Notes: generated by a model not told the origin, from the letters alone. A DNA stretch of 64,000 bases from Candidatus Obscuribacterales bacterium (GCA_020634035.1 JACKCM010000003.1:744001-808000), one strand, 5' to 3'. Shown: positions 42,060 to 51,711, numbered from the stretch's first letter. Program-made: numbers and translations.

Positions 42060-43844
42060 GCTGTTGGGAAGCTCTGCAATAACCACAATGTTGAAGTCTT
42101 TATACAGATCATCGACCTTCACCCAGAACTCTCCGCGGGGCGAATCTTTGCCTTCTCCCCAGGGATTGCGCAGCAATATCGAGGCACCGCCTTCACGCTC
42201 TCCGTCATAATCGAGAATAGAATAGGCATGCTTACCGAAATAGCCGCTCGGGGTCTGCCCGCTATCGGTGGTTTGAGTGGTGATCGTCATGTTGAGCTGA
42301 TTGCCTGACGCAAAGGCTTTTTCAAATCTGGCTTCCAGAGCCGGACCAGAAGACCTTTTGAGCTTGGTCACCTCAGGCTCGATACCGGTTACCAGACGGG
42401 TGACGGTATCTATATAGCCGCCCTGACCGGCGGCGTCGTAGGCAAGCTTCTCTTTTTCAGAAAGACGCTGTTCGCGCATGTCGCCATGTTCCAGCCGCCA
42501 TTCTCCGTAAGCTTTCTCCATGATAGGCACCCACATCTGATTGCGATTGGGGGTTCTGCTGTGGCGAAACAGACCGAGCTCCGCTTCGGTTGGTGCTTTC
42601 ACCGTTATAGGATTTTCGCGGTCGCCGGGAAAGGTCACGGTATAGGTGCCGTTATTGTTGTCTTTGATAAGGTTCTCGAGAGTGTCCGGCGAATTGCGGG
42701 CAGCAGAAGCAAGCACCGAAATCAAATAGCAAGAGCCGGCATCGCTCTGTTGAATCCTGTCATAAGTGAAATCAAAATTGAATTTGGTGTCTTCATTTAT
42801 ACCGAAGGCATCCAGCCGTCGCTGGGTATTCTGGGTGTCATTGATGGCTTTCAGAACCAGCGATTCATCGGATTCTTCATAGTCTTTGCCTTCTTCTTCT
42901 CTGTATTTAGCAAGGTCGGCTTTAGAAATTCCGCTCCAGAAGCCATCTAACTTAGCTCCCTGAATATCTCCATATTCTTTCTCGATAAATTGCAAGGTGG
43001 TGCTGTCGAGCTTGGCATTCTCCAGCTCTCGCCGGGTCATATAACCGTCTTTGTCCTTGTCGATATCGTCGAATTGCTTCTCGACAGCATCGAGACCCTT
43101 GAATCCCGGTGGCATTATTTCGTCACCGACAAGGGCGATATCCTGTCTGGTTATGCCGCCCTGATCAGTCCAGGGAAAAGGCAGGTCATAGGCGTTTTTA
43201 TAGATTGTCTCGCGAGCGTTATAAAGCCCTGCCAGCATCTGGGCATCCTGCCCTTTGAAGTCACCGTCTTCTACAGCTTTTGCCAGTTCACTGACACTGA
43301 TGACGCCATTATCATTGGTATCAATATCTTTAAAGCGCTCTATGGCCCGATCTCTAAATTCTGGCAGGGTCAGTGCTTTTGGCACAACAGACTTGGGCTT
43401 AATCGGCTTTGTCAGACCTTCTAATCTGTCTAATCTGTCACCTTTGCCTCGATTCAAGAAGCCACCAGGAGAATAGTTGTCCCAGGTCCCTGGTTTGCCA
43501 TAGTAATTTGGATAGTTGTCGTAGTTATTCCAGCGTCTATTGAACTCGCCGGGGCTCAAACGCCCATTATTCGGTCGAGTTTCCGGTTTAGCTTCGGGCT
43601 TGGACTCGGGTTTATCTGAATCTCTGCCATCTATATAAAACGGCGCCAGCTTGTCTGACCCCTGCCCTTCTTTAACGAAAGATTCTGCCTTCTGTTCATT
43701 CTTGGCGCGAAACTTGTCCGTGGGCGTGAAGCCCTTCTGGGGCATGATCGCATCCCCGAAGACATCAAAATGATCGTCAAGGCTCTTTTTAGCAGCCTTG
43801 CCGTCCCCAGATTCTTCTATTCGCGCTGGTTTGTTGTCACCCAT
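42042..43844 (-). CDS. Calpain-family cysteine protease with EF-hands
   Basis: The protein has 600 residues. A disordered Pro/Lys/Glu-rich N-terminus (1-160) precedes two EF-hand loops of standard 12-residue form: 175-186 (DTNDNGVISVSE) and 262-273 (DKDKDGYMTRRE). The calpain-type C2 domain (about 365-590) has the catalytic triad Cys372 (QQSDAGSCYLIS), His539 (GKHAYSIL) and Asn560 (LRNPWGEG). It has no signal peptide, so it is probably cytoplasmic. The combination suggests calcium-controlled proteolysis. No inhibitor gene is adjacent. It is convergent with the thioredoxin gene and 72 bases from the kinase gene upstream. Confidence 0.9.
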   Translation of the reverse strand: MGDNKPARIEESGDGKAAKKSLDDHFDVFGDAIMPQKGFTPTDKFRAKNEQKAESFVKEGQGSDKLAPFYIDGRDSDKPESKPEAKPETRPNNGRLSPGEFNRRWNNYDNYPNYYGKPGTWDNYSPGGFLNRGKGDRLDRLEGLTKPIKPKSVVPKALTLPEFRDRAIERFKDIDTNDNGVISVSELAKAVEDGDFKGQDAQMLAGLYNARETIYKNAYDLPFPWTDQGGITRQDIALVGDEIMPPGFKGLDAVEKQFDDIDKDKDGYMTRRELENAKLDSTTLQFIEKEYGDIQGAKLDGFWSGISKADLAKYREEEGKDYEESDESLVLKAINDTQNTQRRLDAFGINEDTKFNFDFTYDRIQQSDAGSCYLISVLASAARNSPDTLENLIKDNNNGTYTVTFPGDRENPITVKAPTEAELGLFRHSRTPNRNQMWVPIMEKAYGEWRLEHGDMREQRLSEKEKLAYDAAGQGGYIDTVTRLVTGIEPEVTKLKRSSGPALEARFEKAFASGNQLNMTITTQTTDSGQTPSGYFGKHAYSILDYDGEREGGASILLRNPWGEGKDSPRGEFWVKVDDLYKDFNIVVIAELPNSKKTPA

Positions 43845-43916
43845 CGCCCGTTATCCAATCATCCAATCTTCCAACTGGCTGTATATATACCCGGGCGGCT
43901 ATTTCTGGACAAAGCA

Positions 43917-46580
43917 TCAATGCTTTAGTACAGCCAGGGCAAAATAAGCGACCAGAGCAAGCAACATTAAAAGGAATGGAATCAATACAATCGGTTTTAA
44001 ACCGCGGGCCTTTTTCTTGGTGCGCTCTTTCTCTTCTTTGACCGCCGAAAAACTGACGCCGGTTTTAAGGGCTTCGTTTCTGGTTTCGTTCAGGTCATGG
44101 AGCGAAAGCTTCATGGCTTTCACCGACTCTTCCATAGGATCGGTAGACTCGAGCATACCGGGAGGAAGATCCCTGTCGAGCTCTTTGCTCCGGACACAGC
44201 CTATCCAGTATTCGATGCCGTCTTTGAATTGTTCAATAGTTCGAAGACGTTTATCTACTTCAGTCTCGAGCGCCTTGGCTATGATCTGGTCGAGCATGTG
44301 CACCGCAGGCAGGTCCGCGCGATGGTCGCTCACCGGTCTGGGGCGATAGTTGACGTCACAGTGCTTGGCCATCACATCGACGATGCTGCGTCCTTTGACA
44401 GGCAGTTCACCGGTAATCAGTTCATAAGCCACTATCCCCAGAGAATAGAGGTCGGAGCGCACTGTAAGGGTCTCGCCTTTGCATTGCTCAGGGCTCATGA
44501 AAAGCGGCGATCCCATCGCTTTGCCTTCTAAGGTCAGGCGCTGCATATCGTCTTCTAGTTTAGCTATGCCAAAATCGAGGATTTTGACCACGATCTTCTC
44601 ACCGACATTGGTCAGTACTATGTTGCCACCTTTCAAATCACGATGGATGATCTTGTGTTTGTGGGCATGGGCGAGACCATCGCATACCTGGGTGAGAATC
44701 GAGGCGATTACCTCGGGATGCTCGGCGCGCCCATACTGCTTGATCAGCTCCTGCAAACTAATGCCCTTCACATGCTCCATCACCAGAAAAGTCTGACCCG
44801 GAGCAAGAGTGATAGCTTCTACCGCCCGGACAATGTTCTTGTGTTGCAGGGTGGTCAGGGTCTCGATTTCGCGCTTGAAGCGCATGGCGATATCAGGCTT
44901 GTTCTCCTTCAGGGTCTTGACGGCGACAATCTGATTGGTGGCTAGATCCCGGGCTTTATAGACCACAGATATCCCACCTTGCCCAATTATGCCGGTGATC
45001 AGGTACTTGTCCTCCAGGGTCTGACCGGGACGCTGACGGGCAGCGGTAACGTTGGGGTCTTGCTCCAGAGCCTGTTGTATGCGGCTTTCAGTGACCGCCG
45101 ACATAGACTGATGGGTGGCTATCTCTTTGGCGATGGCGGCGGTTTCAATCTCTGAGCCAGGAGCCATGTTGTCCCGGGCAAGAGATATGAGCGGTGCCGA
45201 GAATCGCGGCGTCGTCCGGGATATCTTCTGGTCGACAAGCTCGTCGGCGACTGTGTCCGTATCTTCCCACTGCCTCAGGTTCTCCGGTATATCCACCGGC
45301 TCTTTCATGGTTTCATCAAGTGCCACTTCGCCCAGACCGGGGGCACCAGTGAGAGAGTTGTCGGTGTGAACATCGAACTCCAGCTGAGTATCAGCCAGGT
45401 CTCGACGGGCTATCTCGGCCTGGGGCAGCGGCTTTTGATCGGGCAGAACAATAGGATCCAGCTCATAGATGCTGTCTTCCGGCAGAGGCTCCATGGCAGA
45501 TATAGGATCCTGACCGGGCTCGATATAGTTGCTGCGATTATATTCTGGCTCAGGTTCGAAAGAAGTCTCTTGCGATGCCTCTTGCAACACTTCATCCGGA
45601 GCGCTTTCTGCCGGCTCGGCAGGTCTTACATCGGGGAACATACTCTCGGACTTTTCTGCCTTGCGTTCCTGATGCGGTATTACTATCGGTGTCATTTCAT
45701 AGATACTGTCTTCGGGCAGCCGGTCTATGGCCGAGACCGGATCATGTCCCGGCTCCAGCATCGTAGTCTCGGTTTCAACATCAGATTCAGGTTCGGAGTC
45801 AGAATCTGAGTCAGAGGCAGAGACAAATTCTTCTCCACTAAGCTCTGAAAACTCCATGGTTTCTTCTTCGACTTTTGCCTGATCTTGATCTTGCTCTTGA
45901 TTTTGAACAACGATAGGAGCCATTTCGAACTGACTGTGCTCAGGAAATACTTCGGCTCCACTGAGGGGGTCGGCACCGGGCTCTAGATAGTTTCCATCTT
46001 CAGAATCTTCAGCATCCGTGATATTAAGCTGGTATCCAGGCAGGACAATCGGCTCCATCTCATAGATGCTGTCCTCTCCAAGCAGGTCGATACTCTTCTC
46101 GATAGATTCGAATTCACCGCTACCGAAAAGATCGGGCTTCTGACGCACTCCGGAAATTTCTTGAGGATCCGATAATTTAGTCGACTCGACTTTATTCTCT
46201 TCGCCCTGATTCTGTTCTTGTTCTTGTTCTTGCTCTTGCTCGTTCAGATTTAAACGATTCTCTTCGAGAATGAAAGGCTTCATGTCATAAGCGCTCTCTT
46301 CAGGAAACTGAGACTTATCCCGGGGGTCATAACGCTTCTGGACCCCAGAACGCTTTATGCTTTCCGGGTTCTCAGACGGCAGGGGCGGTGGGACACGAGA
46401 GGGACGGGTGACATATTTCTGCTCGAGCTCGTCCAGGCGGTCCAGCACGCTCTTAACCTGCTCTCCGTCAGGCTTCTTAGACTTCTTCTGAACGCCAAAA
46501 GACTTACTGCCGGCTTTTTTAATAGCCTTCTGCAGCTTATCGTCCTTACCGCGATTCTCTCTGTTATCCTGATCGCTCAT
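43917..46580 (-). CDS. Ser/Thr protein kinase with internal YEMxPIV repeats
   Basis: The 887-residue protein has a disordered acidic N-terminus (1-520), a kinase domain (about 540-790) and one C-terminal membrane helix (about 865-885). The N-terminal half carries five similar units near 94, 169, 214, 290 and 368, with the core [ED]SxYE[ML]xPIV[IL]P, several preceded by EPGxDPxSA. The kinase is complete: GQGGISVVYKA loop, VAVKTLK, HRDLKGGN (646-653), DFGIAK and MSPEQ. Glu-Gln runs and a Ser-Asp run interrupt the tail. The repeated Tyr-containing units may be docking or self-phosphorylation sites. It lies upstream of the calpain gene, on the same strand. Confidence 0.9.
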   Translation of the reverse strand: MSDQDNRENRGKDDKLQKAIKKAGSKSFGVQKKSKKPDGEQVKSVLDRLDELEQKYVTRPSRVPPPLPSENPESIKRSGVQKRYDPRDKSQFPEESAYDMKPFILEENRLNLNEQEQEQEQEQNQGEENKVESTKLSDPQEISGVRQKPDLFGSGEFESIEKSIDLLGEDSIYEMEPIVLPGYQLNITDAEDSEDGNYLEPGADPLSGAEVFPEHSQFEMAPIVVQNQEQDQDQAKVEEETMEFSELSGEEFVSASDSDSDSEPESDVETETTMLEPGHDPVSAIDRLPEDSIYEMTPIVIPHQERKAEKSESMFPDVRPAEPAESAPDEVLQEASQETSFEPEPEYNRSNYIEPGQDPISAMEPLPEDSIYELDPIVLPDQKPLPQAEIARRDLADTQLEFDVHTDNSLTGAPGLGEVALDETMKEPVDIPENLRQWEDTDTVADELVDQKISRTTPRFSAPLISLARDNMAPGSEIETAAIAKEIATHQSMSAVTESRIQQALEQDPNVTAARQRPGQTLEDKYLITGIIGQGGISVVYKARDLATNQIVAVKTLKENKPDIAMRFKREIETLTTLQHKNIVRAVEAITLAPGQTFLVMEHVKGISLQELIKQYGRAEHPEVIASILTQVCDGLAHAHKHKIIHRDLKGGNIVLTNVGEKIVVKILDFGIAKLEDDMQRLTLEGKAMGSPLFMSPEQCKGETLTVRSDLYSLGIVAYELITGELPVKGRSIVDVMAKHCDVNYRPRPVSDHRADLPAVHMLDQIIAKALETEVDKRLRTIEQFKDGIEYWIGCVRSKELDRDLPPGMLESTDPMEESVKAMKLSLHDLNETRNEALKTGVSFSAVKEEKERTKKKARGLKPIVLIPFLLMLLALVAYFALAVLKH

Positions 46581-46775
46581 CTAATCGATCGATAAATACT
46601 CTGGCTGGTTTCCGCTAGATTCCATGTCTATATTCTTCCCTGTTACAGATAAATATAGCCCCGGGCAAAAACCGCCTGATTCTCAGACAGTCTGGGCGCG
46701 GACCTATATTCGACGGACTCGCTCGGAGTACCGGCAACGGTATCAAATACGGCTTCAATAAGACCGGTTCGGAAC

Positions 46776-47420
46776 TCAGTAAATCCTGGAATGGTCAGGG
46801 TTATAGCCCAATTTCCTGGAGAGTTCACGATCTTGCGAGGCAAGCCCCTCTTTGCCGAGCTTGTCGTAACACTTGCTGCGAACGTAATAAGGGTGGGCTC
46901 TTTGACCTTCGGGCAGCCGATCCACCGCGATGGTCAGGTCCCGAATCGCTTCCATGAGCTTGTCCTTGTAATAGAAGGCAGTACCGCGATTGACATAGGC
47001 CGGATAAAACTCGGGATTAACTCTCAGAGCGTTGTCACAGTCCTGAACAGCTTGATCATATTGCTTGAGAGCGATAAGAGCATGGGCTCGATTGACATAG
47101 GCGAACTCGTTGCGCTTGTTGATTTTGAGCGCACGGTTGGCATCATCGATAGCCTCTTTGAGATTATCCAGGGTCAGATAAATCGACGACCTGAAGATAT
47201 AGGCATTCTCGTTATCGGGGTCGAATTTAATCGCCTCGGTCAAAACGTGAATAGCCTCGTCATACTTATGGTCCCGGGCCAGTTCATAGCCTTTTTCGAC
47301 AAAAGCCTGGGAGGTCTTGTAGATATTTCGCTCTACTTTGGCACTCTTCGACGCACAGCCAAAGCTGAGAAAGCTTGATAGTACTAGTGCTGTCGAGGCT
47401 ACGACGAACGTATGACGCAT
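46776..47420 (-). CDS. TPR lipoprotein
   Basis: The start at 47420 (MRHTFVVASTALVLSSF) puts the lipobox FGC at about residue 22 as the lipid attachment site; an upstream ATG at 47471 would add a non-signal extension. The remainder is about five TPR units: AEEG-like VEKGYELARDHKYDEAI, LTEAIKFDPDNENAYIF, ANRALKINKRNEFAYVN, CDNALRVNPEFYPAYVN and a fifth ending at about 190. A basic tail closes it. It should be anchored to the outer or inner membrane, offering a TPR scaffold outside the cytoplasm. It is the same architecture as other TPR proteins in this window, but no sequence identity is assumed. Confidence 0.82.
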   Translation of the reverse strand: MRHTFVVASTALVLSSFLSFGCASKSAKVERNIYKTSQAFVEKGYELARDHKYDEAIHVLTEAIKFDPDNENAYIFRSSIYLTLDNLKEAIDDANRALKINKRNEFAYVNRAHALIALKQYDQAVQDCDNALRVNPEFYPAYVNRGTAFYYKDKLMEAIRDLTIAVDRLPEGQRAHPYYVRSKCYDKLGKEGLASQDRELSRKLGYNPDHSRIY

Positions 47421-47604
47421 GGGGATATGCTGTTTATAGCAGAGAGATGGAATTCCACTAAAGAATAACATGATACCGGCATAAGATTATATATATAAGA
47501 ACAATCTCCTGAAAAGTCCCTGACCTGAACAAATAACCGCCCCAGGCTTTCACGAACCTTTCAACAATCTCATTTAGTACACCGATAGCATACCGGTGAA
47601 GAGT

Positions 47605-48666
47605 CTATGCCTCTTCTCGAGTCAATTCTTCGACTTTCTCAATCAGCTCCATGCCCCGAACAGAACAGCGGACCATATCGTTAAGGAAGAGAGCCAGCGC
47701 GGCTTCCAGGGTTATCTGATTTCTGGTGGCTATAACCTGTCCTGTTTCGTTCAAGAACTCGAAACCGGGCTGCAGAGGAATAGTTAGCGACCCTTTGCCC
47801 GGAAACATATCCAGTCCAGCAGTGCCGGGGACGATACCGTTTCGTCTCAGCCAGGCAGAAAGAGAACGGGTTACGAGATCTGCCCGGACAGACTTCTCGA
47901 AGAAGATGAAGAGCTGCCACTGCTCTGAATCACTGGCTTTGTAGAGCCTGGTCGAAGAGACTCCGGCTTTCTCAAGACACTCTTTCAAACGGGTCATGCC
48001 GCCGGCTCTGTAATAGCAATCTTCTTCCATGGTGATAACCACGAAGCGGGTGAGAGCGTCAGAGCGAAAAGCCCTTTGAATGGCACTATCTCCGGAGAGA
48101 GACTCCATAATCTCTTCGTCGGTCAGGTAGTGATAACGACTGGTCTCTTTCCACTCTTTGACTTCGTCTCGCTTAATCAGGCTGGCGAAACGGTTCGAGA
48201 GCATAGAGAGGAAAAATGCCTGGTTCTGAGCGAACACATCGGGCTGCATAAAAGTACTGCGACCGACATCGAAACGGACAGCCGAAACATCACCGGCAAA
48301 TTCGGGTTCGGCAGAAAGCAGTTCATCGCTCTCTTGCTCTTTCATTACTCTATCGAGTTGGCTCTGGATAGAAGACTTGATCAAAATGGAGCTCTCTTCG
48401 TCTTCTAAAGTCTCGTCCACTTCAGACTCTTCTTCGAGCAACTCGATAGAATCGTCGTCATCAGAATCGTATCGAGAGCCGGTTTCAAGTTCTGTATCGT
48501 CTTCGGTTTCGGTTTCGGCTTCAGTTTCGCTTTCTGTATCCGATTCCATGATGTGGTCGTAGGCTTCTTCCTCGTAGCCGAGTTTGTGGGCCTTCATCTC
48601 CAGGTCCATGGTGAGCTGGAAAATACTGTCTTTGTCTTCTTTGTTGTTAGCTGCTGAATATGCCAC
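47605..48666 (-). CDS. Protein with primase-polymerase (AEP)-like domain and acidic N-terminus
   Basis: The protein has 353 residues. The N-terminal part (30-90) is Glu/Asp/Ser/Thr-rich and probably disordered. The C-terminal half resembles archaeo-eukaryotic primase domains of the TOTE type: FVVITMEEDCYYRAG, LKECLEKAGVSSTRLYK, SDSEQWQLFIFFEKSVRA, LDMFPGKGSLTIPLQPGFEF and LNETGQVI. In active AEPs the third motif has a His-x-W; here the equivalent is Gln-Trp, and the first motif has Met-Glu-Glu in place of Asp-x-Asp. So the fold is probably kept while catalysis is doubtful. No helicase or nuclease partner is next to it. Confidence 0.6.
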   Translation of the reverse strand: MAYSAANNKEDKDSIFQLTMDLEMKAHKLGYEEEAYDHIMESDTESETEAETETEDDTELETGSRYDSDDDDSIELLEEESEVDETLEDEESSILIKSSIQSQLDRVMKEQESDELLSAEPEFAGDVSAVRFDVGRSTFMQPDVFAQNQAFFLSMLSNRFASLIKRDEVKEWKETSRYHYLTDEEIMESLSGDSAIQRAFRSDALTRFVVITMEEDCYYRAGGMTRLKECLEKAGVSSTRLYKASDSEQWQLFIFFEKSVRADLVTRSLSAWLRRNGIVPGTAGLDMFPGKGSLTIPLQPGFEFLNETGQVIATRNQITLEAALALFLNDMVRCSVRGMELIEKVEELTREEA

Positions 48667-48902
48667 TTTCTCGGTGCCTCAATTTTTCGCCGGGCCATTT
48701 TAAAGTCTGGATGTTCATGATAGTACATGGCGCAGACGGCTCCAAGCAGAGCCAGCCTGCGCTTCGAGCTATACGAAGACTAACGGATAGATCACAAATA
48801 AAGATCCAGAATACCCAAATCGCTATCTGCGATACCAGGCCGAATCGCTATATCAACGAGACCCGAACTCATTACCAATATTGAATAAAACGCTGTAAAT
48901 AT

Positions 48903-49517
48903 TCAGTTTTTTCTTCTGGGATTGTTCTTATAGGGGTCGTTCTGGTGGTCACCGGTAGGCCTGAATATGCGACCGAGTCCACCGGGCAACTGACGCAGAA
49001 CCTCTTTGCCTTTCTGGGTATTGCCCAGCACTTTCCAGGCCTGCTCTCCTAACTGACCGGCTTTCTCTTCTGGGGTGCCTTCCCCTTTTATGACTTCGCC
49101 GGCTTTACCGACCTCTTTGCCTATGGTGCCTACCTCGCCTACGCCGGCTCGACGGCCGATATCGTTGGCAGCCTGCTCAGCTCGATGTTGCGCCTGTCTC
49201 TCACGCACCCTGGCGATTCTCTCTTCTGGGGTCATGTCGGCGATGGATTTTTCTCTGGGACCTTCCTCGCCTCGACCATCCTTGCCCTGGGCAGAGTTGG
49301 CGGCATAGAGGTCCCCGGTGTTGAAGGTCAGGTCTTTGTCACCACCGGCTTTGTCGTCTGCAGTACCCTGGGTTCGGTCTTTGCTGGCAGTTCTCATGGA
49401 GTCATAGGCTTCCTTGGTGGCAGCCTTCAAGCCGCCGCCGTCTCCTCCGGTGTGGGCGTGCGCGTCTGCAGCGTCGCCTTTTTGAAAGGGTTCGAAAGCT
49501 TGATTGCCGTTGGCCAT
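48903..49517 (-). CDS. Hydrophilic Gly/Glu-rich protein of unknown function
   Basis: This 204-residue protein has no signal, membrane segment or domain that I can name. It is rich in Gly, Asp, Lys and Ala, with a helical, charged central region (IADMTPEERIARVRERQ) and a Pro/Asn/Lys-rich tail. Such composition suggests a largely disordered protein with one or two charged helices. It stands alone between the primase-like gene and the S9 peptidase gene on the minus strand, with gaps of more than 130 bases on both sides. The codon usage is consistent with a real gene. Confidence 0.55.
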   Translation of the reverse strand: MANGNQAFEPFQKGDAADAHAHTGGDGGGLKAATKEAYDSMRTASKDRTQGTADDKAGGDKDLTFNTGDLYAANSAQGKDGRGEEGPREKSIADMTPEERIARVRERQAQHRAEQAANDIGRRAGVGEVGTIGKEVGKAGEVIKGEGTPEEKAGQLGEQAWKVLGNTQKGKEVLRQLPGGLGRIFRPTGDHQNDPYKNNPRRKN

Positions 49518-49656
49518 GAGATAACCTCCCGGGGATGGAGAAAGCTGAATATAGTAAGTCGAGCGAGTATCCTACGAGTATGGTCCCGAACCGTGACAAA
49601 GTTGTGAAATCACGATTTCACTAATTTATATACCCATAAAAGGCTCTGGTCAGGCT

Positions 49657-51711
49657 CTATTTTAGAGCCGAAGCACCCTCGAAATTGCTTATCTCCACCT
49701 GCTCTATTTTGTCGGCGGGCTCGAAGCCAAAAATTTTGGCAAAGAAATAGAACTCGGCTTCTATGGTTCTTTTGATGTTCTCGGCTTTTCTAAAGCCATG
49801 CTGCTCACCTTCGTAGGCTATATAAGCAACAGGAAGATCCTTGGCTTTTACCGCCTCGACCATGGCTTCTGCCTGATTGGGCGGTACTACTTTGTCTTCC
49901 AGTCCCTGAAATACGATCAGAGGACAGCTCAGCTTATCTGTATAGTGCAATGGTGAACGCTCCATATAGAGGTCTTTCTCTTCGGGATAAGGACCGACAA
50001 GACGATCGCAATAACGCGATTCGAATTTATGAGTATCTTTGGCCAGCAGCTCGAGGTCGCCGATGCCATAATGGCTTGCTCCGGCGCTGAAGCTGTCTTT
50101 GAAGGTAAGAACACAAAGAGTAGTGTAACCACCGGCGCTACCACCGGTAATCGCCAGACGTTTGCGATCGGCCAGGCCTTTCTGCACCAGATAGAGGGCG
50201 GCGTTCTCGCAATCATCGACATCGACCACGCCCCAGTTACGCTCCAGACGTTTCATATACTCGCGGCCATAGCCGGTGCTGCCGCCATAGTTCACATCGA
50301 CCACAGCATAGCCTCTAGAAGTCCAGTACTGAAAACCTGGATTCAGACCGGTTCCAGTCCCCCCGGTCGGTCCGCCGTGACTCTTGACCAGAAGGGGTGG
50401 CAGCTCTGTCTGTGGTGCCTCGAAGTCTTTATTTGCAGGCGGGTAATAAAATGCATAGGCGGTTTTGCCGCCTGTGGTCGGAAACTCTATAACCTCTGGG
50501 CAAGAGATATAACCCAGGTCGATATCCAGCGAAGAGCTCGACTTTACCTCTTCGAAGCTGTCGGCGCATGGGTCATAGCGCATCACGGCAGAAGCCGAAA
50601 CAGGAGAGGATGCGAGCATGCCCACTTCTTTGCCGTCCGAGAAAAGATAGTGAATATCAGTGTAAGGACATTCTATTTCGCTATAATTGCCCTGACCGCT
50701 GTCATCGAGGCTGACTCTCCCCAGCTTCCAGAGCCCTTTGTCGGAACAGGCGGCGATGATCTCGCCGGATTGCAAAAAGGCATAGGTCGACATATTGAAG
50801 ACCCAGAGCGGCATGCCGAATTCTTTTTGATATGGTGTCAGATTGACATCGGACTTGCCCTGCCCCTGATGGCGATAGATGTTCCAGAATCCGGTGCGAT
50901 CCGAGACATAGTGCAAAACGCCGTCATGGGACCAGATCGGCTGAAATATAGACTCTTCTTCACCGCCGGCGATGGCAGCCTCTTTGGCGATATGACCGTC
51001 TTCGTTTAGAGAAGCAAGCATCAATACGGTGCCATCCCAGGGCATGTTAGGATGGCGCCAGGAGATATAAGAGAGCGACTTGCCATCTGGCGAAAGGCGC
51101 GGATAGGCGTAGAAGTCTTTGCCTCCGGCAACAACTTCGGGAGCGACCGGCTTAAATGACGCGAGCGAATCGGCACCATCAAAAACGCCACCAATATCGA
51201 TACTGGCGACATAGTTCTCGGGCTCTTTATGAACGTTGTCGCCTTCTGCTGCATGCTGCTCGACGACGCAATAAAGCTTGCGACGGGTCTCATCGAGCAC
51301 CATATCAGCATATCTATAAGGTCCGGCAGCGGTTATCTGTATGCAAGACTGCTTCGAATTCGGGTGCGGCTTCGGGTGCGAAGCAGCATCCAGATCAAGA
51401 AGGTAGATGCATTGATCAGAATAATTGGTGAAAAAGACCAGATTTTTTGAAGGCAGAAAAGCGCAACCGCCATATTCATGAACGAGGGTACGGACATTAT
51501 AGGGCTCGGGCAGAAGATCTTCTAGAACACCATCGGGACGACGGCGCATCAGACCGACTCTGCCACCTTCTTTTGGTCTGCCTTCCAGCCAGTAGATACT
51601 GCCTGAATCTACCAGAAGCTGGCCAAGCCGCAAGGTACCACCGGCGATATCATCGGCTTTTATAGGAGAAGCCCAGGTGCCAAAAGGCGCAATACGCTTT
51701 TGAGAAGTCAT
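49657..51711 (-). CDS. S9 family prolyl oligopeptidase / dipeptidyl aminopeptidase
   Basis: The 684-residue protein has a beta-propeller-like N-terminal part (about 20-420, with several repeats of Trp/Asp-rich blades) and a C-terminal alpha/beta hydrolase domain. The catalytic Ser is in GGSAGGYTTLCVL, the Asp in GLEDKVVPPNQAE and the His in GEQHGFRKAEN. It has no signal peptide, so it should work on short peptides in the cytoplasm. The sequence fits the S9C-like branch (acylaminoacyl-peptidase or DAP-like). The full length and complete triad support an active enzyme. Minus-strand neighbours are a hydrophilic protein and the GspE-N-like repeat protein. Confidence 0.92.
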   Translation of the reverse strand: MTSQKRIAPFGTWASPIKADDIAGGTLRLGQLLVDSGSIYWLEGRPKEGGRVGLMRRRPDGVLEDLLPEPYNVRTLVHEYGGCAFLPSKNLVFFTNYSDQCIYLLDLDAASHPKPHPNSKQSCIQITAAGPYRYADMVLDETRRKLYCVVEQHAAEGDNVHKEPENYVASIDIGGVFDGADSLASFKPVAPEVVAGGKDFYAYPRLSPDGKSLSYISWRHPNMPWDGTVLMLASLNEDGHIAKEAAIAGGEEESIFQPIWSHDGVLHYVSDRTGFWNIYRHQGQGKSDVNLTPYQKEFGMPLWVFNMSTYAFLQSGEIIAACSDKGLWKLGRVSLDDSGQGNYSEIECPYTDIHYLFSDGKEVGMLASSPVSASAVMRYDPCADSFEEVKSSSSLDIDLGYISCPEVIEFPTTGGKTAYAFYYPPANKDFEAPQTELPPLLVKSHGGPTGGTGTGLNPGFQYWTSRGYAVVDVNYGGSTGYGREYMKRLERNWGVVDVDDCENAALYLVQKGLADRKRLAITGGSAGGYTTLCVLTFKDSFSAGASHYGIGDLELLAKDTHKFESRYCDRLVGPYPEEKDLYMERSPLHYTDKLSCPLIVFQGLEDKVVPPNQAEAMVEAVKAKDLPVAYIAYEGEQHGFRKAENIKRTIEAEFYFFAKIFGFEPADKIEQVEISNFEGASALK

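Noticed and set aside
46196..46240. TTCTTG-type simple repeat as a phase-variable tract
   Set aside because: It is a Glu-Gln codon run in frame within the kinase gene; six-base units would not shift the frame, so switching is not supported.
48667..48902. Possible small gene or RNA in the gap after the primase-like gene
   Set aside because: No open frame with a start signal, no tRNA-like fold and no strong hairpin with a T-run.
50029..51009. 326-codon open frame antisense to the S9 peptidase
   Set aside because: The sense strand holds a full catalytic triad; antisense composition is not protein-like.
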